From Rhododendron vialii (taxonomy: Eukaryota > Streptophyta > Magnoliopsida > Ericales > Ericaceae), in the NCBI RefSeq assembly GCF_030253575.1, contig NC_080561.1, positions 11,704,001-11,768,000 on the forward strand: a stretch of 64,000 nt of DNA, written 5' to 3'. Positions 55,305 through 64,000 of the stretch are shown here, one piece after another. Positions within the stretch are counted from its first letter, which is position 1. Every line of letters begins with the position of its first letter. Made by a program: the position numbers and the translations under genes. The notes beneath the pieces were generated by a model, which ran no database searches, was not told the DNA's origin, and worked only from the letters and a program-made list of their open reading frames with translations.

Positions 55305-58300
55305 ATGAATGGCATTTTAGCTGCTTCAGAGTGCAGCAGTGGTTGCGAGTCCGGTTGGACTCTGTACTTGGACCCCTCTTTTCTCACCCCATTTCCTTCA
55401 CTCAAAGGCAATGACCTTGTTTACAGTAAAGGAAAAGTGGGAGATGAGGAGGAAGAAGAGGAGGAAGAGGACTCGTCTATGGTTTCGGACGCGTCTTCCG
55501 GGCCTCCGATTCTCCAGGAGGATTGTGAGTATGGAAATTCTGGCAATGGGTGCTTTTGTCGCGCACCCATTGAGGAGAAAAACAGGGGAAAGGGGAAGAA
55601 GAGCGGGGAGAATGGGCGTCGGAGATTCGAAGAACATTCTTCTTTACTTGATGACACGGCTAGCTCCCCTATCTTCAATTTCTCCCAACAATTGAACAAT
55701 GTGAGGAAAAAATTGGTTTAGCGAGTGTTTGGTCTAATTTGTTTTGGTATTGTTGTCACTGTCAAAGTCGTTTTTAATCACCAAAACTCCGAAAAAGTTC
55801 ACTAAAGACGAAAAAAATTTCTACCTGTTATACTTTCTTTTTATGTCTTTTAATTTTTTCTTCTAAATGAACTTTTTCTAACTTCCATTCATATGTTATT
55901 CTCTCAAGATTTTTCTTGAATTAATCGAAATTTTTAACGGGAGCTAAATAAAAGATCATTTTTTTTTACCTTGTGACGAATGGAATTTTTTGTTGCCAAT
56001 CAAAGAAAAAAAACATCCTTGGACTCATTTCAGTAAACCAAACACCGTTTTACTCGCTACTGTTTTTTTTTTTTTCTTGGGAATAACGGTGGTGATTCTG
56101 AAAATGTGACAGAATAATTACACAGTACCTAGTAATCAAGCTTCAATGGAGAATATCTTGGATTTTTCAGAGAGTTGCTCTGGAACCCATTTTGAGGTAT
56201 TTTTGGACTGTTTTTCTAATCTGTTTCTCTGAGTTGAGCATTGTATCAAACAGATAGTGTGCTTACCAAAAATGGGTTCTTGCAGGTGAGGTCTGCATTG
56301 CATGAGCCATTTGGTTTCTTCCAGTCTTCTCTCCCTGGAAACCAACTGCAGCAGAACCAGTTAAGCTTCGTTTCTTTTTGAACTTTTAATGCGTATTATA
56401 GAATGCGAAACCTGATAGTACTGTATACCAAGTCGCATATGTCGCGAAATCCTTGCGTTTTCGTGCAATTTCTATAAACTTCAAACCCTAGCTAGTCTTT
56501 CTTACTATGATTAAACTAAGTCCAGAACTTGGACGTATTTGCTGAACTACGTAAATCTTGTGTTCTCCGGTGTTAAGACTTTTGACATTTTTATTTTTCA
56601 GAACCTGTATTTGTGTTCCGAAAAATAAAAAATCGTTATTTATTTTGGTCGGAAATGTTGCATACATTTCTATTTGTTATCATGCAAATGTAGAGAAAGG
56701 GAAAGACAGCTATTCCCTTCGTACCATTAAATTTGTCCGGTCCGCAAAATGATGACTTAAAAATAATATAATTTTTGAAAAAAACTTTCAATAATTTATT
56801 TGATATCACTGAGTTCTTTTAGCTTATAAAAAAAGTTTAAATTTTTCTTTGAAAGAAATGCTTTATTTTTTAGTTCTCGTTTTGCAAATTGAACAAATTT
56901 TATGGGGGAAGGGAGTACTATTTTAATACATCTTAACAGAGGAGGTAGAGGTGTTATTCGGTCGGTTCGGTTCGGTTCGGGGTGGATTTGCTGCACCCCG
57001 ATCGGGTTTGAGGTATATAATTCGGAAACCGATCCCGACCGGTATTAATTTTGGTTCGGTTCGGTTCGCGGTGAGTTCGGTTAGGTCGGGAATTTCGGGG
57101 TGTTCGGTCCGCCCGAAATGGGCCTTAGTTGGACCATTTCGGCCATTTTTAAAAACTAACAATAGCCTACGGGCTATGTTTGGGTCATTTTTTCACCCAT
57201 ATTTGGGCTATTTTCACATGCAGAAAGTCTATACACACATACAATCTGTGCACAGATTGTGCACAGATTTTGTTGTAGGACCCACCACGGGTCCCACACA
57301 AATGATCCGAGCTGTTCATTAAATGTAAAATATTTTTTCAAGGGTTCCCGTAAAAAATAATCTCAATCCGATACCTATAGATACTCGATCCAATCGTATA
57401 ACTTTTCATTATCCGAAAATCTGAATGAAAAGTTAGATGGTTGGATGAAGCACCTATAAGTATTGGATTGAGCTTATTTTTTACGGGGACCTTTGAAAAA
57501 ATGTTTTACATTTAATGAACGGCTTGGATGATTTGTGTGGGACCCGTGGTGGGCCCCACAACGAAATCTGTGCACAAAAATCTGTACCGGTAGCAGGACT
57601 CTTTCACATGTTTCTCACCCATATTTGGACAATTTTTAACCTTAAGTCAATCACCCATGTTTGGGCCATTTTTTCACATTTGGGCCATCGTAATTTGTAC
57701 CTTTTTTTTTTTTTTTTTCAAATACGAATTGAAAAAAAAAAAAACATACAACAAGTATGCTCAAACAAGTACTCTTCCACCGTTTTTTTTTTTTCAATCG
57801 ATTGGAAATATTTTCTACACTAGTGTATATAACTTGGAGGAGTTAAAGTAATTTAGAACAGAGAGAGCAATCGATTGGAAAATTTTGCAAAAACGTAAAT
57901 AAATCAAGCAATGAAATTCCAAAAAAAAAAAAGTAAGAGCCAAAAGTTAACCATTCAAAATTTTGTTTGAAGTTAACAATTCAAAACAATAAGAGCCAGA
58001 AGATTAAAACAATTTATATAAATATATATAATATATATGGTTCGGTCGGTTCGGTCCTCGGTTGGTTCGGTCCGCATTCGGTTCGGTCGGTATAGATTTT
58101 CAGAAAACCGAGACCGAACCGACCTAGGTTCAGTTCAATTCGGTCCACCCCGAACCGAAAAAAAACTCCCTTGGACCGACCGAAGAACGAACCGATTGGT
58201 CAGTTTTTTCGGTCTTTTTCGGTCCGGTCGGGTTCGTAACAGCCCTAAGAGGAGGTATGAAATCCCACTTTGGATCCTACGTCGGTGTGGGATATGAACG

Positions 58301-58558
58301 CCCTCTGAAAATCTAATCCGTCTCAAAGTGCAACACCAAATACCGGATGGATTCACGGACCCTATGAAGCGAAATTGCGTCTCCTAACCTGTCTCCAAAT
58401 CCTCCAAACAAACGAGCCCGTAAATCTTTTTCTGTTAGGGCTCCCCAAATTCCTGCAATGCCTCCGACGCATTGTTCTATATTTCTCAATATTTTTTAAC
58501 GAACTTTGAATATGTCCTGATTTACAGGTGGTTTAGAGAGAAGATGGGGATGAGATGA
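55305..58558 (+). CDS. SOFL: SOB FIVE-LIKE (SOFL) family protein
   Basis: Coding exons 55305-55700, 56113-56196, 56286-56359 and 58528-58558, all GT-AG, giving 194 aa. SOFL-A box: SSGCESGWTLYLDPS (residues 11-25). SOFL-B box: SSMVSDASSGPP (57-68), preceded by eight Glu (48-55). The C-terminal blocks MENILDFSES, FGFFQSSLPGNQLQQNQWF match the end of SOFL proteins. Family knowledge: SOB5/SOFL proteins influence cytokinin levels; no enzymatic domain is known. The exon 2 acceptor (GTGACAG) is the only one keeping the frame. The last exon has 31 coding bases and lies behind a 2.17-kb intron with three transposons. Reading through the first donor would give a false 138-aa product. Confidence is high for exons 1-3 and good for exon 4. 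Confidence 0.9.
56713..56915. mobile_element. Stowaway-like MITE in SOFL intron 3
   Basis: TA duplications (56711-56712, 56916-56917) flank TTCCCTTCGTACCATTAAAT and the complement of TTTTATGGGGGAAGGGAG, the CTCCCTTC..CCATAAAATTTG style of Tc1/mariner-related Stowaway MITEs. 203 bp. Confidence 0.8.
56946..58247. mobile_element. hAT-type element with GGTTCGG subterminal arrays, in SOFL intron 3
   Basis: Exact 8-bp duplication AGAGGAGG at 56938-56945 and 58248-58255. Termini TAGAGGTGTTA and the complement of TAACAGCCCTA. Both subterminal regions are packed with GGTTCGG/CGGTCGG and complements (56955-57115 and 58035-58235). No transposase. The unit is 1,302 bp including the foldback MITE at 57221-57601. 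Confidence 0.9.
57221..57601. mobile_element. Foldback Mutator-type MITE, copy 4 of 4, nested in the hAT element
   Basis: Exact 9-bp duplication TTTCACATG at 57212-57220 and 57602-57610. Ends CAGAAAGTCTATACACAC and the complement of GGTAGCAGGACTC. Arms and core as in the copies at 40591, 42288 and 43975; closest to the 42288 copy. Confidence 0.88.
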
Positions 58559-58683
58559 GGAGATTTCCAAGCAGAGCTGCTGTTGGGTGATGGAAGACTG
58601 TTGTTATGGGAGTTGCTTAATGCTTAGAGAGAGAAAAAGGATAGTAGGAGGGATCCGGGGACCCTGTAGTGCACCCTTGCAGT

Positions 58684-58799
58684 ACAGGGTGCTAGGTCCA
58701 TTGTACGAGAGTGTCATCAAAGCGAACGGAATTGGATGTTGCGCTACAGGGTGCTAGGTCCGTAGTAGAGAGTGTTTATCAAAGCAAAAGGAATTGGAT
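58684..58799. repeat. 61-bp tandem duplication in the SOFL 3' region
   Basis: ACAGGGTGCTAGGTCC...GAGAGTGT..ATCAAAGC...GGAATTGGAT occurs at 58684 and 58746 with small differences, 125 bp past the SOFL stop. Possibly in the 3' UTR. Confidence 0.8.
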
Positions 58800-59167
58800 C
58801 TGCAAAAGGGATATTGTTTTTTTTTTTTTTCCCTTTTTCCTTTTGTTTTTGCTGTCAATGAAGTGGGAAACAGCCTGAGAGAAAAAAGAAGAGGGAAATA
58901 AATTTCCTGTTTCCTTAAGAATTTAATTTCCTTGTTGATGAACAGTGGCTACATATGAGATGATCTAGTGTTTTGGACAGTCAGTCTCTGTGCAGCCATG
59001 CCTAAACCATTGTTTTTTCATGAAAGTCCCATTCTCTGTTATGTTTGCATGGAGATTTCGTCGAAGGCCACATAACGGCACTGGACACCGACACCCTTTG
59101 AAAACAAGTGTTTGATACTCAAATCCGAAGTGTATTTTTCAACATATTTTGTTTGGACACTCAGAAG
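58800..59167. other. SOFL downstream region
   Basis: Probable 3' UTR then intergenic sequence. No defined terminator or element. Confidence 0.4.
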
Positions 59168-59537
59168 TAGGCTTGTCAATGAGCCGTATCCGATCCTGAT
59201 CCGACAAATCTGAATCCGATCCGAAAACTTTTTTACTTCAAAAATTTAACAAAAAAAAAATTTTCCAAAAAAAAAATTTAAAAAAAAAATATAAGTTTAA
59301 AAGGGAAAATTTAAAATAAAAATACAACTTCTTAAACATTTTTTTTTTCCAAAATAAAAAATTTACAGCTTTTTTTAAAAAAAAAGTTCGGATTGGATTG
59401 ATAACAGATTTAATCCGATCCGATCCGATCCGATCCGAATCCAATCCGATCCGTATTTGGATTACCGGATTATCGGATCAACATTATCGGGTTCGGATCG
59501 GATTTTTCGGATCGGATTCGGTCCATTAACAGGTCTA
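59168..59537. mobile_element. hAT-type MITE with GATCCG subterminal repeats
   Basis: Termini TAGGCTTGTCAATGAGCC and the complement of GGTCCATTAACAGGTCTA. Flanks CTCAGAAG (59160-59167) and CTCTGAAG (59538-59545) match at 7 of 8. Interior with GATCCGATCC arrays and an A/T-rich centre. Same family as 97-426. Confidence 0.8.
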
Positions 59538-60977
59538 CTCTGAAGACACTCTAAAATATGCTCTAAATGCTCTTGGGACACTGGTTAAACAGGTCGGGGG
59601 TGTTAACTAAAACAATTAACTCTAGTGATAAAGAAGGGAATTTTTTATAATTGTGGGACGGATGATTGCTTATTAATTATAAAGACACTTAAATGTTGAA
59701 ATGGTTTTTGTTGAAACATTTTTATGCATGAGGTAATGACAAATAAGATTTAAGGGATATGTTAAATATTTATGATTAGAGCCTTAGTTTTCTATGTTTT
59801 TATTCATATAGTACTAGTTTTCTTTACCCGAATTCATATATTACATATATATTTTAACGATGTGTTTCCAATGTGTCGCATCCTCTATTTTTATAAAAAT
59901 TCACGTGTCGGTGTCTTGTCACATCTTGGTACCACCTCACTTAATCTCAATCTTCAGCTGGTATAGTCCAAACTGCAAAGTAACACAAGTGGGGTTGGCT
60001 AAATCCGTTGGGAGAAGCCCTATATCTGTGTAATTAGAACAATCATTGATAAAACATTTACCAACAAACAATGATTAGCAAGACTCTGGCTCTAATACAG
60101 ACAAGTCCTCAATGTCTCAAAATTTCCAGACTGGAGGGGTTTCATCCTAATATAAGGCTGCGTTTGGTTGACTAGAATGAAAGTTAAAATGGAATGGTAT
60201 ATCACTAGAAGACAATCAAAGAATACTACAAAGGGATCAATTATTCACCAAGTTAGGTGAAAGATCACAGTATTAGAGGCCAAAGAATAATCATTCTATT
60301 GAAAAATAAATAAAATTTGGCAGGATGAATTTAAGTGTTTGGTCGAGTAAGAGTGTGGCAGCTATTTACTTGGTCTAGTAGGAATGGCAAGAAGTAAATT
60401 GCTTACCTTTCTGAGCTTGTAGGTTCTATTTTCATTGCCAACAACTGAAAGTTTGCCAGTCGTCAATTTTAGAGTCCGAGATTCGTCCAAGTGCGTGTAA
60501 GTTGATCCGAACACTTAAATTTAAGAAGAAAAAAAACTCTAGCAAAATACAAGAAAATGGGGGAGGATGATGAGGGTATAATGGGTGATGGGCAATCATA
60601 TCATAGTACAGAGATGATGAGGAAATGCCAAAGGTAATGTTGGAATATTTCATATGCATCTTCATGACCCTTTTTTAAAGTCCAGAGATCCTGCCTCAGA
60701 TCTTCCTGACCTAACCCAACATGCTCCATTTACTTTTATATATTCTCTCATTTGGAAGGATCTTATTTATTCAAGTAATTTAGTAGTAGTATTTATGTTA
60801 GCATTTTGCCCCCTCCCTAGTCTGTCTGCTTTGAAGCTGCCATTGGACTTGATGTCATACACAATTATATGTAAATCTTAATCATATCTTGATTTATTTT
60901 TCCAAGTTAACATAAAGGACGAGGAATCGCTCGAAGGTAGGGTTGCTTTGGATTCGTTCTTGTAAGATAAATCCCAG

Positions 60978-60978
<1 letters not shown>
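59538..60978. other. Intergenic sequence, nothing recognised
   Basis: Short frames on both strands, no domain. GGCTGCGTTTGGTTGACTAG (about 60165) looks like one end of a MITE without a visible partner. Confidence 0.35.
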
Positions 60979-61063
<85 letters not shown>

Positions 61064-61066
61064 GTA
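60979..61066. repeat. (TA)n followed by (TATG)n microsatellite
   Basis: About 72 bp of TA dinucleotides, then four TATG units. The Tyr-Ile repeat ORF is an artefact. Confidence 0.95.
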
Positions 61067-62364
61067 ACCGACACAGATTACAATCGCGGAGTAAGTCAGT
61101 GTAGGCACACGAGTTGAAACACAAAACTTCTAGGTTTATGGTTGGAACGGCGTACATATGACTATTTCTCCGACAAACCTTGTGCTATATATGTAGCCGA
61201 CCCAAATTCTTATAACGAATACGTTCCTAAATTCTATGATCCAGCCACCTGTTCTTTTTTCTCATTTTGTATTGTCAAGAACAGCAATGGAAGTCTTTTA
61301 TGAATTCAAAAAGGGCTAAGAAAGAAATTGGGAGGAAATCTGAGGACATAGTAAACAACTGTACAAGATGAAGGGTTAAACTCTGTCATCTAGGATAAGA
61401 ACCTAAAAGGTATGGGAAGAGCATTTCTGTCCTACCAAACACCATCAAGACAAACCTCTCAGTCCTATGCAAAACAGAAGAAGAGTGCAGAGCCTAAGAT
61501 CACTCACTTCTTTCAAGGCCGCGTTTGGTTGTCCGTAATGTGTGCTTATAGTATAAATACGATGACTGAAATCAAATACCCAATAGTCTTATGTCGTGAT
61601 AATCCCATACAAATATTACTTATAAAAATAAAATAAAAAAGATAGTCCCATACAAATGTTTGAAGAAATTCAAAAAGTTCATCCAGGAAATATACTTTTA
61701 GCAAGTTCAAATTCAACATTTTCGGTTTTATAGATCGAGCCTGAAATTTTAGAGTGCTCAGAGGGCGGGATCTACAATTTTTACCTAATTCGAGGAGTAT
61801 TCCTGCACATTTCCAATATAGAAACTATAGAAGTCCAAAATCACACTCTCATTCTTGTTCAGGATTTTTGCCATCCAAACTGAACCTCATCGATCATTTC
61901 TCATGACAAAAGTCTCCCCCTATCTTTAACCAAAAGAAAAAAAGTCTTTCCCTATCATATCCCTAGTGTGGACTTTTAATCCTTATCTCTCCCATTCTCT
62001 AGTTTTTCTGACCAGGGTATGACTCTAAACTCTGTCCAAGGCATGTGATATGATTCAGTGTGTGTACACAAACTTAGTGCCCAATCTCTGCCACATGATC
62101 CACTGAGATTTGGCCTTTGGATCACACAAATGGATAGTTCTAACATAGAATGAAGCCAGCCAGCTACAGCATGGGAAATTCTGGTCTGAGGTGGCCCATG
62201 ATACTAGATTTTACAAGATCTACATGAAACGACAAGCAATGGTAGGGTTTCTAATGGGTACACAATTCATTTTCTTTTCACCTCCACAAATTCATGATTA
62301 ACTAAGCGTCTTATAAACTTTGATTCAACATGAATTCTGTTTCTTTTTGGAGTGTCAAAGATAA
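61067..62364. other. Intergenic or intronic sequence
   Basis: A frame at about 61412-61530 (GRAFLSYQTPSRQTSQSYAK then KITHFF) follows an AG and could be an exon scrap, but neither the family nor partner exons could be recognised. Confidence 0.3.
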
Positions 62365-62587
62365 TTTTAACTAGGGGTTGGCACAGTAATAGTTACCCGA
62401 TAATCAGGGCCTTAGGAGACCTTTGGTCTAGGATTCGACTTACATCCGCATGCTATCAATACCCGTGTTGGTCCAATCTATAATGGACTTTGCTCCGGCT
62501 TTAATTGCCCCTTCCTAATGGACTGTGGGATTCGATTCCCGAATTAGTCAGTCCAGTGGAACGGATACCGATTTACCAAAAAAAAAC
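62365..62587 (+). mobile_element. SINE-like repeat with A-tail
   Basis: The 3' half TTTGCTCCGGCTTTAATTGC..GGGATTCGATTCCC..GAATTAGTCAGTCC matches the minus-strand repeat at 17685-17800. An A9 run ends the unit at about 62579-62587. Target duplication not identified. Confidence 0.45.
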
Positions 62588-62956
62588 AAGATCATTCTAC
62601 CATCAGAAGAAAAAGAGAAACCAAAAGCAAGCTATTCTCTGTGGTGTTGCAAATCTCTAGAACACAGAGTACAATGGTCCATCAGGATTTCGAAAAGGAT
62701 GTGAAAACGTAATGTTCTTCAGAATAAGGTAAAACTTAGCTCGAAACTTCAACTCAAAACCAAACAAGAACCTCACCGTCTTTGTACTTTTACTGATTGG
62801 TTCCTAACAGGATATGCATGCACAGAGACAGATTTTACAACCATCTTGTTGGATACAACGTTAGAAAGGCATCGGCTCAATTTACATTTGTGGGATGATA
62901 CAACGTAACATCTGTCTTCGATTTACTTGGTACAAAAGTTCAAAGGTTAAATAACT

Positions 62957-63066
62957 TCACATCCTTCGTGTTTTGGGACCTTGAGAGCATATACGGGAAC
63001 AATATCGTTATTAAACAAACTTCGCATCCCTGGCGTTTTGGGACCTTGAGAGCATAAACAGGAACA
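62957..63066. repeat. Tandem duplication (about 64-bp period)
   Basis: CTTCACATCCTTCGTGTTTT..GGGACCTTGAGAGCATA is repeated as CTTCGCATCCCTGGCGTTTT..GGGACCTTGAGAGCATA 60-65 bp later. Context unknown. Confidence 0.75.
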
Positions 63067-63669
63067 ATTTACTAATCAGACTGCACAAAAAAATTCTGTA
63101 TATATAGAATGATGAGGCAGACTTGCATTTTATTGTTAGAAGCCAAAATATCCCTCGAGATGACCAATAAGTTCAAATGTCCCTGTCACATCATTCTGGT
63201 TATCTATTGTACTCGAAATCATAAAACAATAGCATCTTCAATATTGTGATGGTTTGAGATATGATCTCAACTACATTGATACAGCTGGAACCCATGATAT
63301 GGTTCACTGAACTTGGGACCTTCTTGACAAGAAGAAACCCATAGGACCACAGGTTGGTCTCTGATTATCAAAGGCACAAGTAAAGGGGAGAGGAACCAGA
63401 TGGCAGATGTTAGGGCATAGGTGCACTAACAGAAAAAGGCTCATAATAATTGGATGGGCAGCCAGATGGCTCCAAAATCCGACCATGAGGCATTTTGAAA
63501 AAAGCTTTAAAATGGATCAATCAACACTAGCCCAGGGAAAGTTTTCCAAACACATCCCTCTAATTGTAGTCATGTGATCACCACATGAAGGAAACTGCGA
63601 TGTCATTTGTGTCATAAGAAGGAAAAGAGAGATTTTCCAAGCATTTTCACCCACAAAATTTCCCTCTAG
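63067..63669. other. Unassigned sequence
   Basis: A 60-aa minus-strand frame at 63304-63486 has no recognisable content. Could be the non-coding part of a gene extending past the window. Confidence 0.3.
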
Positions 63670-63816
63670 CAGGGTTTTAAATAAAGGCCGTTACTATCGT
63701 ACCGGCTATTACGTAACGGGACTTTGGACCTCCAATACCGTTATTTACTTGCATATCGGCCAATATATGACCGTACTACTGATACCATTACATTTCCTGA
63801 TATCGTTAAAACCCTG
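63670..63816. mobile_element. Short hAT-type MITE
   Basis: Exact 8-bp duplication CCCTCTAG at 63662-63669 and 63817-63824. Termini CAGGGTTTTAAATAA and the complement of CGTTAAAACCCTG. 147 bp, with TACCGGCTATTACGTAACGG-like internal repeats. Confidence 0.85.
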
Positions 63817-64000
63817 CCCTCTAGATATTTGAAATCATAGATCATCACAATCTTGCCTATTCCCTGGCTATTTCCATTGGTAACTTGAGAACCCAAATTT
63901 GAGTCTGCAAATTACCACCTGTATTTGCGTACTCTTTTAAACGTATGAAATGCCCCGTCTTAGTAAAATTCAGCTAATGACAACGAAACATATTTTGTAA

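Noticed and set aside
55421-55699. 92- and 79-aa minus-strand ORFs
   Set aside because: Antisense shadows of SOFL exon 1.

Overview
The window is nuclear DNA of a flowering plant, most likely a woody eudicot with a transposon-rich genome. The signs are plant-specific genes with ordinary GT-AG introns (a two-LIM WLIM1 protein, a CYSTM Cys-rich module protein, a SOB FIVE-LIKE protein), plant tRNA-Pro genes, many long (GA)n/(CT)n microsatellites and a dense mixture of plant DNA transposons. I cannot name the species from the sequence.

Only three host protein genes look intact: WLIM1 (plus strand, 9669-13404, 5 coding exons, 194 aa), a CYSTM/WIN2-like protein (minus strand, 20862-18284, 3 coding exons, 90 aa) and a SOFL-family protein (plus strand, 55305-58558, 4 coding exons, 194 aa). 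In the last two the final coding exon is tiny (46 and 31 bp) and lies more than 2 kb past the previous exon, beyond repeats or transposons, so automatic annotation would probably truncate them. Two intact tRNA-Pro genes (anticodons CGG and TGG) lie on the minus strand at 619-690 and 6279-6350.

Layout. 1-9 kb: tRNA-Pro genes, a CACTA element nested in an old minus-strand LTR, short retroposons with exact target duplications, hairpin MITEs. 9.6-13.4 kb: WLIM1. 13.7-17 kb: hAT, Harbinger-type and CAC-minisatellite elements. 18.2-21 kb: CYSTM gene. 22-28 kb: hAT and hairpin elements and repeats around one isolated exon of a PRR7-like clock gene. 29.2-36 kb: a pair of related terminal-repeat elements, each built from a long array of a short motif (CTATGAGAACTG/CAGTTCTCATAG) followed by different host-gene scraps (MLH1 in one, a degenerate EF-hand in the other); the second is split by a 2.09-kb solo LTR with exact 5-bp target duplications. 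36.5-39.1 kb: second solo LTR. 39-45.6 kb: MITE cluster. 50.9-54.4 kb: a complete PIF/Harbinger transposon with both genes. 54.8-58.6 kb: SOFL gene, with a Stowaway MITE and a hAT element (itself carrying a Mutator-type MITE) in its third intron. 58.6-64 kb: mostly unassigned sequence with two hAT MITEs.

The host genes are unrelated neighbours. The functional relationships are mostly among transposons: the intact Harbinger transposase shares its terminal GAGCATCC with two deletion-type relatives at 15.7 and 41.1 kb; four copies of one foldback Mutator-type MITE share 9-bp target duplications; and at least eight hAT-type elements show 8-bp target duplications. Everything here was read by eye; no database search was run.
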